From Mycobacterium sp. 1081908.1 (GTDB taxonomy: Bacteria; Actinomycetota; Actinomycetes; Mycobacteriales; Mycobacteriaceae), in assembly GCF_001673535.1 (NCBI RefSeq), contig NZ_LZLY01000068.1, positions 117,191 to 181,190 of the forward strand: a stretch of DNA of 64,000 bases. Direction: 5' to 3'. Below, one piece after another: positions 24,284 through 34,082 of this stretch. Below the pieces are notes generated by a model that worked only from the letters and a program-made list of their open reading frames with translations, was not told where the DNA came from and searched no databases. Made by a program: the position numbers and the translations under genes. Position 1 is the first letter of the stretch, and every line of letters begins with the position of its first letter.

Positions 24284-24322
24284 CTGTACAGTCGTACAAA
24301 CAGATGCAATACGCACGTATAG
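24284..24322. promoter_or_regulatory. Pair of operator-like sites upstream of the SDR at 24335
   Basis: CTGTACAGTCGTACAA at 24284-24299 and CAATACGCACGTATAG at 24307-24322, starting 23 bp apart (the pair at 22129 starts 22 bp apart). The second holds the perfect palindrome ATACG-CA-CGTAT and the first TGTAC-AGTC-GTACA. Both match the core CTGTACnCnCGTATAG. The second site ends just before the GGGAGG of the SDR gene. Confidence 0.6.
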
Positions 24323-24334
24323 CAGGGAGGCCCC

Positions 24335-25087
24335 GTGGAGGCGGCGAATCGGGTAGCGGTGGTCACCGGCGGCGGCTCCGGGCTCGGGCAGGCGATCGCG
24401 GCGCAACTCGCCAGATGCGGGCATCGCCTCGCCGTCCTCGACCTCAATGGCGAGGCCGCGGACAAGGTGGCCGGCGAGCTGCGAGCGGACGGTGCGCGCG
24501 CCGTCGGCCTTCAGGTCGACGTTTCCGACCCGGACGCCGTCGCTCGAGCCTTCACGGCCGTACGAGATGCGTTGGGCCCGGTGGAAATCCTCGTGACCAG
24601 CGCCGCTGTCGCCGGTTTCACCGCGTTCGACAAGATCACACTCGGGGAATGGAATCGCTATCTAGCGGTGAACCTGACCGGCACGTTTCTTTGCCTACAG
24701 GCGGCGCTGTCGGACATGGCGGCGACGAAATGGGGCCGCATCGTGACCATCTCGTCGGCCGCCGGTCAGCAGGGCGCCGTCGGACAGGGCCACTACTCGG
24801 CTTCCAAGGGCGGCGTAATCGCGCTCACCAAGACGGTGGCGCGGGAATACGCGTCGCGGGGAATCACGATCAACACCATCCCGCCCTTCGTGATCGATAC
24901 GCCCATGCTGCGCGAGCAGCAAATTGCCAAGAAACTGCCGCCCGCCGAGGTTTTGGCGAAGGCCATCCCGGCGGGACGGCTCGGAGCGGGCGAGGACGTC
25001 GCCGCGTTGTGCGCGTTTCTGTGTTCCGATTCGTCAAGCTACGTCACCGGCCAGGTCATCGGCGTCAACGGTGGCGCCGTCCTGTAG
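24335..25087 (+). CDS. Short-chain dehydrogenase/reductase (FabG type)
   Basis: 250 residues from GTG at 24335 (GGGAGG, 4-nt spacer). Cofactor loop VVTGGGSGLGQ (about 9-19); DV in LQVDVSD; TSAAV in place of NNAG; catalytic Ser in TISSAAG and YSASKGGVI for Tyr/Lys (about 151). The C-terminus, SYVTGQVIGVNGGAVL, is typical. Directly downstream of tetR and two operator-like sites, and 14 bp ahead of the DHRS1-like SDR, with which it forms an operon. Confidence 0.88.
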   Translation: MEAANRVAVVTGGGSGLGQAIAAQLARCGHRLAVLDLNGEAADKVAGELRADGARAVGLQVDVSDPDAVARAFTAVRDALGPVEILVTSAAVAGFTAFDKITLGEWNRYLAVNLTGTFLCLQAALSDMAATKWGRIVTISSAAGQQGAVGQGHYSASKGGVIALTKTVAREYASRGITINTIPPFVIDTPMLREQQIAKKLPPAEVLAKAIPAGRLGAGEDVAALCAFLCSDSSSYVTGQVIGVNGGAVL

Positions 25088-25101
25088 AGCGGGGCCGATC
25101 G

Positions 25102-25965
25102 ATGTCGAACACCAACCGAATCGCCGTGGTCACGGGCGCCAGTCGAGGCGCCGGTGCGGGTATCGCACGCGCGCTCGGCGCCCGCGGGTACACCGTCTAC
25201 CTGACCGGCCGCACCGAGGCGCCCGGGGCGTCGCCGCTTGGCGGCTCAATCCGCGAAACCGCGGAACAGGTGAATGCGTTGGGCGGCCAGGGCATCGCGG
25301 TCCGCGTGCACGGCGCCGACGACGAACAGGTGCAGGCTTTGTTCGAGAGGGTCGGCCGCGATCACGGCAGGATCGACGTGCTGGTCAACAATGCGGCCAT
25401 CATCCGCGACGAGATGATGGGGCGGACCAAGTTCTGGCAAGAGCCGCTGAACGTCATCGACACTCTCGCCGTCGGGTTACGCAGCGGCTACGTTGCCACC
25501 GTCTTCGCGGTGCCGCTGATGTTGCCACAAGGCAAGGGCCTGGTCGCCTTCACCTCGGCCTCGGGTGCGGTCCACTATGCGTTCGGTCCCGCCTACGGCG
25601 TGCCGAAGGCAGGAATCGACAAAATGGCCGCGGACATGGCGGTGGACCTCAAAGACGCAGGAATCGCCGCCGTGTCGATCTGGATGGGATCCTTGCTGAC
25701 ACAGCGGGTGCGAGACATCGTCGCAAGGAATCCGGCCAAGCTCGGCCACATTCTGGACATCGCCGAAACTCCGGAGCTCACGGGCCATGTCATCGCACGG
25801 CTCTACGAAGACCCGGAACTCCCGCAGCTCAGCGGACGCACGCTGATCGGCGCGGAGCTGGCCGTCAAGTACGGCATCAGGGACGAGGGAGACCGCCAGC
25901 CGCCGTCGTGCCGCGACCTGCACGGCGTGCACCCGCATCACCAGTTCCCTTATGTGATGCGGTGA
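25102..25965 (+). CDS. DHRS1/HSDL2-like short-chain dehydrogenase
   Basis: 287 residues from ATG at 25102. Cofactor motif VVTGASRGAGAGIA, LVNNAAII, catalytic Ser in FTSASGAVHY and YGVPKAGIDK for Tyr/Lys (about 170). The long insert TEAPGASPLGGSIRETAEQV after strand 2 and the C-terminal extension ending HPHHQFPYVMR are the features I associate with the DHRS1-type SDR subfamily. NAD(P)-dependent oxidoreductase, substrate unknown. Second gene after tetR. Confidence 0.86.
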   Translation: MSNTNRIAVVTGASRGAGAGIARALGARGYTVYLTGRTEAPGASPLGGSIRETAEQVNALGGQGIAVRVHGADDEQVQALFERVGRDHGRIDVLVNNAAIIRDEMMGRTKFWQEPLNVIDTLAVGLRSGYVATVFAVPLMLPQGKGLVAFTSASGAVHYAFGPAYGVPKAGIDKMAADMAVDLKDAGIAAVSIWMGSLLTQRVRDIVARNPAKLGHILDIAETPELTGHVIARLYEDPELPQLSGRTLIGAELAVKYGIRDEGDRQPPSCRDLHGVHPHHQFPYVMR

Positions 25966-25983
25966 TTCGTACCCGGGACCTGC

Positions 25984-26346
25984 TCAGGGAACCCGCGTCC
26001 ACGGTTGGCAGTTCTGCGACTCAAAGGCCTTGACCGACGTGTTGATGTTCGCGAACATCGGACCGACGGACATGTTCGTCTGGAGTACGTGGTCCTTGTT
26101 CGCATCCGGGGTGCTGTAAGTGAACCACGCGCACATCGAATCCTGCGTCGGCACGTTGTTTATCCAAACCCCCCAGGTGGACGCCGAACCGGCCGTTCGG
26201 TAAAGGCCCGGCGCGATGTCAGGCCCGACGACGAAGACCCCGTTACCGGGGATGGGATCGATCGGATCGGCGGCGGCCGCCGCCGCGAGCGGGATCGCGG
26301 CAACACATGCGACGACTACGGCCGATGCGCGAAGCGTTGGGGGCAT
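25984..26346 (-). CDS. Small secreted protein of unknown function
   Basis: 120 residues from ATG at 26346 (GAGG 4 nt upstream). Classical signal peptide: a short basic start (MPPTLRAS), the hydrophobic core AVVVACVAAIPLAAAAA, and probable cleavage near AAA-DP. There is no lipobox Cys. The mature domain starts NGVFVVGPDIAPGLYRTAG, a 'gPGlYrT' type beta motif seen in several mycobacterial and streptomycete secreted proteins, and has two Cys (CAWF and NCQPW) that may form a disulfide. Function not recognised. Last gene downstream of the GntR-bearing operon, 80 bp from the GntR stop. Confidence 0.75.
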   Translation of the reverse strand: MPPTLRASAVVVACVAAIPLAAAAAADPIDPIPGNGVFVVGPDIAPGLYRTAGSASTWGVWINNVPTQDSMCAWFTYSTPDANKDHVLQTNMSVGPMFANINTSVKAFESQNCQPWTRVP

Positions 26347-26426
26347 TGTTCCTCGCTCTGTATTGTCTGCCCCCTCCGATGGCAGCCTAAGCCCAGACGT
26401 GGGTTGGCAACAACAGCTGTCCCGGC

Positions 26427-27119
26427 TCACGGAGACGCCGGGTGACTCCCATTCGCCACGACCCCGCGGGCGGTGAGGTGATCGATCAGCGGGATGGCGC
26501 CCGCGGCAAGGTGTTCCGACATCGCCGCCCGCGCGAGCTCCTGGTCATGCTTTTTCAGGGCGGACAAGATCCGGCGATGATCCTTGATCGACTGTTCCGG
26601 CCACCCCTCGATGGCCGGGAACACCGATTCCGGCGCGTAACGGGTGATCTGCGACATCAGCTGGGCGAGCTTCGGCGAGTCCGCGGCGACGTTGATCGCG
26701 CGGTGAAATTCGTGGTTCAGGCGAACGGTCCGCTCGGTGTCGTCGCCCGCATAGGCCTCTTCGAGCTCGGCCTGGATCTGCTTGAGCTCGCGCACCTGCT
26801 CGTCGGTGATGTTGATCGCGGCCCGCGCGGCCAGCTCCCCTCCAACGTAGCCCTGCACGTTGGCGACATCGGTGACGTCGCGCCCGGTGACCGGCAGCAC
26901 CACGAAGCCGCGTCGGGGCTGCTGGGCGATCAGCCCCTCCGCGCGCAGGGCGAAGAGGGCCTCCCGCACCGGCGTCACGCTGATCCCCAGCTCCGCCGCC
27001 AATTGGTCCAGGCGCACATAGGACCCGGCCGCATAGGTGCCGTCGAAGATCCGTCTGCGGACAAAGCGCGCGACATCGTCGGAAAGTTGCGGCCGCGCAG
27101 CGAAATCCGGGGTGGTCAT
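26427..27119 (-). CDS. GntR/FadR family transcriptional regulator
   Basis: 230 residues. N-terminal winged helix (about 10-75) with LDQLAAELGISVTPVREALFAL, the characteristic GntR recognition helix, then RRGFVVLPVT. C-terminal FCD-type ligand domain (about 90-215) with LNHEFHRAINVAADSP (Asn/His metal-ligand region) and DHRRILSALKKHD. Such regulators bind carboxylate or acyl-CoA effectors. It is 4 bp downstream of the ACAD gene and so is the last gene of the fabG-thiolase-CoA transferase-ACAD operon, probably its own regulator. Confidence 0.9.
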   Translation of the reverse strand: MTTPDFAARPQLSDDVARFVRRRIFDGTYAAGSYVRLDQLAAELGISVTPVREALFALRAEGLIAQQPRRGFVVLPVTGRDVTDVANVQGYVGGELAARAAINITDEQVRELKQIQAELEEAYAGDDTERTVRLNHEFHRAINVAADSPKLAQLMSQITRYAPESVFPAIEGWPEQSIKDHRRILSALKKHDQELARAAMSEHLAAGAIPLIDHLTARGVVANGSHPASP

Positions 27120-27123
27120 CGCC

Positions 27124-28317
27124 TCACACCTGATACTCGGCGAGTAGCCGTTTGCTGATGATGGATTTCTGGATTTCGCTGGTGCCCTCGCCGATGAGCA
27201 GGAACGGGGCGTCGCGCATCAGCCGTTCGATCTCGTATTCCTTCGAGTAGCCGTAGCCGCCATGGATCCGGAAGCTCTGCTGGGTGACCTCCGAACAGTA
27301 TTCGCTGGCAAGGTATTTGGCCATGCCGGCGGCGACGTCGTTGCGCTCGCCGGAGTCCTTCAACCGCGCCGCGTTGACCATCATCAGGTGTGCGGCTTCC
27401 ACTTTGGTCGCCATCTCGGCCAGCTGGAACGCGATGGCCTGGTGTTCGGCGATCGGCTTGCCGAAGGTGTGCCGCTGCTGGGCGTAGCGCACCGCGAGTT
27501 CGAAAGCGCGGATGCCGATGCCGCACGCGCGCGCCGACACGTTGACCCGGCCGACCTCGATGCCGTCCATCATCTGGAAGAAGCCCTGCCCGGGTGTGCC
27601 GCCGAGAATGTCATCGGCGCTTGCGCGATACCCGTCGAAGATCAGCTCGGTGGTGTCGATTCCCTTGTAGCCCAGCTTGTCGATCTTGCCGGGAATCACC
27701 AGGCCGGGCACGACCTCGCCGAACCCCGTCGGCTTTTCGACGAGAAACGCGGTGAGGTTGCGGTGTGGCTTGTCCGAGCCCTCGTCGGTGCGCACCAGCA
27801 CCGCGACCAGCGTCGAGCTGCCGCCGTTGGTCAGCCACATCTTCTGGCCGTCGATGGTGTACCCGCCGTCCACATCGCGTCGGGCCCGGGTTCGGATCGC
27901 GGCGACGTCGGAGCCCAGCTCCGGCTCGGACATCGAAAACGCGCCGCGCGACTCGCCGGTCGCCATGTGCGGCAGGAACCGCCGCTTTTGGGCGTCGGTG
28001 CCGTGCTGGCGCAGCATATAGGCCACGATGAAGTGCGTGTTGAGCACACCCGACACGCTCATCCAGCCGCGCGCCAACTCCTCGACGCACAGCGCATAGG
28101 TCAGCAGCGACTCCCCCAGGCCGCCGTATTCCTCGGGAATCATCAGCCCGAACAGGCCCATCTCCCGCATCTGATCGACGATGTCCTGCGGGTAGGCATC
28201 GTCGCGCTCGAGCTGCGGCGCGTTGGGTATGACTTCCTTTTCGACGAATTGCCGCACTGTGGCGACGATTTCGGTCTGGAACTCGGTCAGGCCTAGGGTT
28301 TGGGCGAGTCTGGTCAT
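27124..28317 (-). CDS. Acyl-CoA dehydrogenase
   Basis: 397 residues; ATG at 28317 overlaps the CoA-transferase stop (ATGA). Complete ACAD: FSMSEPELGSDVAAIRTRAR (about 130), IDGQKMWLTNGGSS (about 155), the RYAQQRHTFGKPIAEHQAIA helix (about 285), HGGYGYSKEYEIERLMRD (about 355) and the catalytic-base motif IGEGTSEIQKSII (about 378) with Glu present. Homotetrameric FAD enzyme expected; medium- or branched-chain type, substrate not identifiable. Confidence 0.92.
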   Translation of the reverse strand: MTRLAQTLGLTEFQTEIVATVRQFVEKEVIPNAPQLERDDAYPQDIVDQMREMGLFGLMIPEEYGGLGESLLTYALCVEELARGWMSVSGVLNTHFIVAYMLRQHGTDAQKRRFLPHMATGESRGAFSMSEPELGSDVAAIRTRARRDVDGGYTIDGQKMWLTNGGSSTLVAVLVRTDEGSDKPHRNLTAFLVEKPTGFGEVVPGLVIPGKIDKLGYKGIDTTELIFDGYRASADDILGGTPGQGFFQMMDGIEVGRVNVSARACGIGIRAFELAVRYAQQRHTFGKPIAEHQAIAFQLAEMATKVEAAHLMMVNAARLKDSGERNDVAAGMAKYLASEYCSEVTQQSFRIHGGYGYSKEYEIERLMRDAPFLLIGEGTSEIQKSIISKRLLAEYQV

Positions 28318-29516
28318 GCGCTGTGTGTCCCTATCGTTTGGGCGCTCGTCAGGCGCGCGATGTCCGCGGTGGTCAACCCCAGGCGCTCGGTGAGCACCTC
28401 GGCGGTGTCCTGTCCGAGCGCGGGGGCCGGCGCACTCGCCGGGTGCGTGCCGTCGAATGCGGCCGGCAGGCCGGGGGCGAAATAGTCCCCGACGCCCGGT
28501 TGGTGCAGCCGGGAAAACAGCGGGTTGGCGGTCACCTTGGCGTCGGCGGCGGTCTCGGCGAAGGTGCGGTACCGCTCGAACAACACCGTGGTGCCCGACA
28601 GCGCGGCGGTGACCTCGTCGGCCGTGTGATCGGCGAACCAGGTGGCGAACAGCCCGGACAGGGCGTCGCGATAGCGGTAGCGGTCGCCCTCCGAGCCGAA
28701 GTCCACGCCCAGCGCTTCCTCGAGCGCGGACACCGCCGCAGCCGTGCCGGTCACTTCGACGATGTCGCGAAAGTGCCTGCGCGTCAGGGTGACAACCATG
28801 AAACCGATCCCGTCGCGGCTGGTGAAATCCTGCCCGTACTGGCCGTAGATGGCGTTGCCGAGCCGTTGCCGCTGCGTGCCGTTGACCTGGGGTTCGGTCA
28901 GCAGCCCGAGATTTCCCGCCGTGGCCAGCGCGACATCCTCGAGCGCGAGGCTGACGCGCGCGCCCGCCCCACACTGCTCGCGGCGCCGGACGGCGGTGAC
29001 GACGGCCAGCGCCGCGTACAGGCCGCAGCACACGTCCCAGGCCGGCAGCACGTGGTTGATCGGGCCGGCGTGTTCGGCCGGACCGGTGACGAGCGGGTAG
29101 CCGAGACCGGCATTGACGGTGTAGTCCACCGCGGTGGACCCGTCGCCGCGTCCCAGCAGCTGGACGCTGATCACGTCGGAACGCTTGGCGGCCAACACGT
29201 CGTGGCCGAGCCAGGACAGCCCGGCGGCGTTGGTGACGACGATGCCGTCGCCCTCGACGATCAGCCGCTGGACCAGTTCCTGGCCCTCGGCCGAGCGCAG
29301 ATCGATGGTGGCCGAACGCTTTCCCTTGTTCAGGCCGGTCCAGTAGATCGACGTGCCGCCGGCGGCCAGCGGCCAGCGCTGGACGTCCGAGGCGCCGCCG
29401 ATCGGGTCGACGCGGATCACCTGCGCGCCAAGCTGTCCCAGCGTCATCCCGCACAGCGGTGCGGCGACGAAACTGGACACCTCGACGACGGTGAGGCCGC
29501 TCAGCGGAGCGCTCAC
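28314..29516 (-). CDS. CaiB/BaiF family CoA-transferase
   Basis: 400 residues from GTG at 29516, which overlaps the thiolase stop (GTGA). Class III transferase: N-terminal LTVVEVSSFVAAPLCGMTLG, FRC-like VIRVDPIGG and LNKGKRSATIDLRS; the catalytic Asp is likely in LPAWDVCCGLYAALAV (about 165). The C-terminal domain closes with LTTADIARL. It moves CoA between carboxylates, activating a free acid without ATP, or acts as a racemase. A second way, beside the ligases, to load substrate onto CoA. Confidence 0.9.
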   Translation of the reverse strand: MSAPLSGLTVVEVSSFVAAPLCGMTLGQLGAQVIRVDPIGGASDVQRWPLAAGGTSIYWTGLNKGKRSATIDLRSAEGQELVQRLIVEGDGIVVTNAAGLSWLGHDVLAAKRSDVISVQLLGRGDGSTAVDYTVNAGLGYPLVTGPAEHAGPINHVLPAWDVCCGLYAALAVVTAVRRREQCGAGARVSLALEDVALATAGNLGLLTEPQVNGTQRQRLGNAIYGQYGQDFTSRDGIGFMVVTLTRRHFRDIVEVTGTAAAVSALEEALGVDFGSEGDRYRYRDALSGLFATWFADHTADEVTAALSGTTVLFERYRTFAETAADAKVTANPLFSRLHQPGVGDYFAPGLPAAFDGTHPASAPAPALGQDTAEVLTERLGLTTADIARLTSAQTIGTHSA

Positions 29517-30730
29517 GACGGGGCGACCCGCTCGAAGACCGCCGCCAGCCCCTGTCCGCCGCCGATGCACATGGTCTCCAACCCGTACCGCGCCTGGCGG
29601 CGGTGAAGTTCGCGCGCCAGCGTCGCCAGCATCCGGCCGCCGGTCGCGCCGACGGGATGGCCCAGCGAGATCCCCGACCCGTGCACGTTGGTCCGGTCGT
29701 GGTCGGCGGCGCCGAAATTCCATTCGCGCATCACCGCGAGCGCCTGCGCGGCGAAGGCTTCGTTGAGCTCGATGACGTCGATGTCGGACAACCGCAGGCC
29801 CGCCTTGGCGAGGGCGGCCTCGGTGGCCGGCACCGGGCCGATGCCCATGATGTCGGGCGGCACGCCCGCCGACCCCCACGACACCAGGCGCACCAACGGC
29901 GTCAGCCCGCATTCGGCCGCCTTCTCCGGGGTGGTCACCACGCACATCGACGCCGCGTCGTTCTGCCCGCTGGAGTTGCCGGCCGTCACCGTCGCATCCG
30001 GATCCTCGCCCAGCAGAACGGGTTTGAGCTTACTCAACGATTCCACCGAGGTATCGGCGCGCGGGTGCTCGTCGGTGTCGATCAATTCCTCGCCCTGCCG
30101 CGTGCGGACGGCGACGGGGATGATCTCCTCGGCCAGGATGCCGTCCTTCTGCGCGGCCACCGCGCGCTGGTGCGACCGCACCGCGAGCTCGTCCTGCTCC
30201 AGCCGCGCAATGCCGTACTGCCGGCGCAAGTTCTCGGCGGTCTCCAGCATCCCGCCCGGCACCGGGTAGTGCTTGCCGCCGGCGGTGGCGCGTCCCCGCG
30301 CCAGCCCGTCGTGCACCCGGATCCCGCCACGGGCGCCGCCCCAGCGCATGTCGGTCGAGTAGAAGGCGACGTTGCTCATGCTTTCGCAGCCGCCGGCGAT
30401 GACCAGATCGTGGTCGCCGTTGCCCACCTGCAGGCAGGCCTGGATCACCGCCTGCAGCCCCGACCCGCAGCGCCGGTCGACCTGCATCCCCGGAACCGTC
30501 ACGGGCAGGCCGGAATCCAGCGCCACCACCCGCCCGATCGCCGGCGCCTCGCTGCTCGGGTAGCAGTGGCCGAGGATGACGTCCTGAACGGCCTCGGGCG
30601 CGATTCCGGTCCGCTCGAGCAGCCCTTTGAGGGCGGCCACGCCCAGGTCGACGGCGGTCAGCGATTTGAACATCCCGCCGTAGCGGCCGATCGGGGTGCG
30701 CACGGGTTCACAAATGACGGTCTGGCGCAT
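29513..30730 (-). CDS. Acetyl-CoA acetyltransferase / 3-ketoacyl-CoA thiolase
   Basis: 405 residues from ATG at 30730. All thiolase catalytic residues are present: nucleophile Cys in VDRRCGSGLQAV (about 88), His in GSGISLGHPVGATGGR (about 355) and the second Cys in ETMCIGGGQGLAAV (about 388). Also NEAFAAQALAVM (about 320). It cleaves 3-ketoacyl-CoA with CoA, or condenses acyl-CoAs. Located between FabG and the CoA transferase, which fits a terminal thiolysis step. Confidence 0.93.
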   Translation of the reverse strand: MRQTVICEPVRTPIGRYGGMFKSLTAVDLGVAALKGLLERTGIAPEAVQDVILGHCYPSSEAPAIGRVVALDSGLPVTVPGMQVDRRCGSGLQAVIQACLQVGNGDHDLVIAGGCESMSNVAFYSTDMRWGGARGGIRVHDGLARGRATAGGKHYPVPGGMLETAENLRRQYGIARLEQDELAVRSHQRAVAAQKDGILAEEIIPVAVRTRQGEELIDTDEHPRADTSVESLSKLKPVLLGEDPDATVTAGNSSGQNDAASMCVVTTPEKAAECGLTPLVRLVSWGSAGVPPDIMGIGPVPATEAALAKAGLRLSDIDVIELNEAFAAQALAVMREWNFGAADHDRTNVHGSGISLGHPVGATGGRMLATLARELHRRQARYGLETMCIGGGQGLAAVFERVAPS

Positions 30731-30744
30731 GTTCGTTGCTCCGC

Positions 30745-31485
30745 TCAGATGTGCCGGCCGCCCGTGACTTCCATCACGGTGCCGGTCATGTACGAGGACA
30801 GGTCGGAGGCCAGGAACAAGGCGACGGTCGCGACCTCGCTGGGCTCGCCGGCGCGGCCCATCGGGATCTCGGCCACCTTCTCGTCCCAAATGCGTTGCGG
30901 CATGGCTTCCGTCATGGCCGAGCGAATCAGTCCGGGGGCGATCGCGTTGACCCGCACCCCGAGGTAGGCAAGCTCCTTGGCCGCGGCCTTGGTCATCCCG
31001 ACGATGCCGGCCTTGGCCGCCGAATAGTTGGTCTGGCCGACCATGCCGACCTTGCCCGACACGGACGACATGTTCACGATGGCGCCGCGCTTGTTTTCCC
31101 GCATGATCGCCGCCGCCAACCGGATGCCGTTCCACGTTCCCTTCAGGTGTACGTCGATGACCTGATCGAACTGCTCTTCGGTCATCTTGCGCATCGTCGC
31201 GTCGCGGGTGATGCCGGCGTTGTTGACCATGATGTCCAGGCCACCGAAGCGCTCGACGGCGGTCTGAATCAACGTTTCGACCTCGGCCGACTGGGTCACA
31301 TCGCAGCGGACCGCCAGCGCCACCTGGTCGCCGCCCAGCTGCTTGGCCGCGGTCTGGGTGGCCTCGAGGTTGACGTCCCCGAGCACGACCCGCGCCCCCT
31401 CGGCAACGAATCTCTCCGCTATCGCGAAGCCCAGCCCTTGCGCACCACCTGTGACGACTGCAGTCCGACCGTCCAGCAACGACAC
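30745..31485 (-). CDS. 3-oxoacyl-ACP/3-hydroxyacyl-CoA reductase-type SDR (FabG-like)
   Basis: 246 residues from GTG at 31485 (GGAGG further upstream; the longer frame to 31542 would cover promoter sequence). Motifs: [12 protein letters not shown] (about 9), [16 protein letters not shown] (about 87), [20 protein letters not shown] (about 138-157) with Ser, Tyr and Lys, and [16 protein letters not shown] at the end. A classical FabG or 3-hydroxyacyl-CoA dehydrogenase; beside the thiolase it probably makes the 3-keto intermediate. First gene of the leftward GntR-ended operon. Confidence 0.9.
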   Translation of the reverse strand: MSLLDGRTAVVTGGAQGLGFAIAERFVAEGARVVLGDVNLEATQTAAKQLGGDQVALAVRCDVTQSAEVETLIQTAVERFGGLDIMVNNAGITRDATMRKMTEEQFDQVIDVHLKGTWNGIRLAAAIMRENKRGAIVNMSSVSGKVGMVGQTNYSAAKAGIVGMTKAAAKELAYLGVRVNAIAPGLIRSAMTEAMPQRIWDEKVAEIPMGRAGEPSEVATVALFLASDLSSYMTGTVMEVTGGRHI

Positions 31486-31512
31486 CTGAATCCCGCCTCC
31501 CTCGCTTTGCTC

Positions 31513-31560
31513 CGTATGGGTACCCCGTCGGTCGAATATCATATTTCATATAGGATCGCG
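31513..31560. promoter_or_regulatory. Divergent promoter region with palindromic element (site D)
   Basis: CGTATGGGTACCCCGTCGG at 31513-31531 contains the perfect palindrome GGGTACCC. It resembles the TATGGGTA-CCGT core at 13275-13298. It is followed by an A/T-rich stretch, AATATCATATTTCATATAGG, at 31535-31554, a likely promoter or operator. It lies between fabG (-) and the ACAD at 31617 (+). Confidence 0.42.
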
Positions 31561-31616
31561 CTCGGCGCTGGGTGCGCCGCGGCCAAGCGACAACGTCCAA
31601 AGAGGAGCGCCCGCCT

Positions 31617-32785
<1,169 letters not shown>

Positions 32786-32789
<4 letters not shown>

Positions 32790-33607
32790 GCGGCAGGTTG
32801 GCGGGACGGGTGGCCCTCATCACCGGGGCGGCGCGCGGCCAGGGCCGCGCCCACGCCGTTCGCATGGCCCAGGAGGGCGCCGACATCATCGCCGTCGACA
32901 TCGCCGGCAAGCTTCCGTCCTGCGTCCCCTACGATTCCGCCACTCCCGACGACCTCGCCGAAACGGTGCGCCTGGTCGAAAAGACGGACCGCCGAATCCT
33001 GGCCACCGCCACGGACGTTCGTGACTTCGACGAACTTCGCCGGGTGGTCGAGGACGGTGTCTCCGCCTTCGGGCGTCTCGACATCATCGTCGCCAACGCC
33101 GGCATATCGGCCCCGCAGGCGTGGAACGACATCACCCCCGAATCGTTCCGCGACGTCATGGAGATCAACGTGACCGGCACCTGGAACACCGTGATGGCGG
33201 GCGCCGAGAAGATCATCGAGGGGGGCCGTGGCGGCTCGATCATCCTGATCAGTTCCGCGGCCGGCATGAAAATGCAGCCGTTCATGGTGCACTACACCAC
33301 CAGCAAGCATGCCGTCGCCGGGATGGCGCGCGCCTTCGCCGCCGAGTTGGGCAAGCATTCGATCCGGGTCAACAGCGTGCACCCGGGTCCGGTGAACACC
33401 CCGATGGGATCCGGCGACATGATCGCCGCGATGGGCAAGGCCATGGAAACCAACCCGCAGCTGTCCAACATGCTCACGCCGTTCCTGCCCAGCTGGGCCG
33501 CCGAGCCGGAAGACGTTGCCGACGCCGTGTGTTGGCTGGCCAGCGACGAATCGCGTAACATCACCGCCGCCCAGATCCCGGTGGACCAGGGTTCGACACA
33601 GTACTGA
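32786..33607 (+). CDS. Mycofactocin-coupled SDR family oxidoreductase
   Basis: 273 residues. Rossmann motif LITGAARGQGRAHAVRMAQE (about 11-30), then the subfamily insert VPYDSATPDDLAETVRLVE (about 50-68) and RRILATATDVRDF, the pattern of actinobacterial SDRs with non-exchangeable NAD thought to be re-oxidised by mycofactocin. Catalytic residues: Ser in LISSAAGMKM, YTTSKHAVAG for Tyr/Lys (about 172). The C-terminus is VDQGSTQY. It would oxidise an alcohol or hydroxyacyl-CoA from the coupled ACAD. Confidence 0.85.
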
Positions 33608-33656
33608 TCGGCCTTCGGGTGGGAATAGCCCGCACGGACGCGCGTTGGTAGCCGGC

Positions 33657-34082
33657 ATGAAAGCTTTCACCGAAACCGAGCGTCAGGAGTTCCTCAGCGA
33701 TAAGCACGTCGGTGTCCTGTCCGTCGCCGCCGACGGGCGGCCGCCGGCCAGCGTTCCGATCTGGTACGACTACACGCCCGGCGGCGACATCCGGATCATG
33801 ACCGGGACCTCCAGCCGCAAGGCCAAGCTGATCGAGCGCGCGGGCGCGGTGACGCTGGTGGTCCAGCGCGAGGAGCCGCCGTATCAATACGTGGTAGTCG
33901 AGGGCACCGTCGTCGACACGACCACGCCCGCCCCCGCGGACGTGCAGGAAGCCATCGCCATCCGTTACCTCGGCGAGGAAGGCGGGCGTGCGTTCGTCCG
34001 CAGCATGGAGGGCGTCGAGGAGGTGCTCTTCACCATCCGGCCGGACAAGTGGTTGTCCGCCGACTTCACCGGCGACCTCTAG
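33657..34082 (+). CDS. PNPOx-like (split-barrel) FMN/F420-binding protein
   Basis: 141 residues from ATG at 33657. Split beta-barrel pattern: EFLSDKHVGVLSVAADGRPP (about 11-30), VPIWYDYTPGG and IMTGTSSRKAKLIERAGAVT (about 48-67), VEGTVVDT. This is the pyridoxamine-phosphate-oxidase-like superfamily, whose mycobacterial members often bind FMN, F420 or heme. The small size and lack of PNP residues argue against a real PNP oxidase. Its stop overlaps the convergent kinase gene at CTAG (34079-34082). Role in the cluster unknown. Confidence 0.82.
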   Translation: MKAFTETERQEFLSDKHVGVLSVAADGRPPASVPIWYDYTPGGDIRIMTGTSSRKAKLIERAGAVTLVVQREEPPYQYVVVEGTVVDTTTPAPADVQEAIAIRYLGEEGGRAFVRSMEGVEEVLFTIRPDKWLSADFTGDL

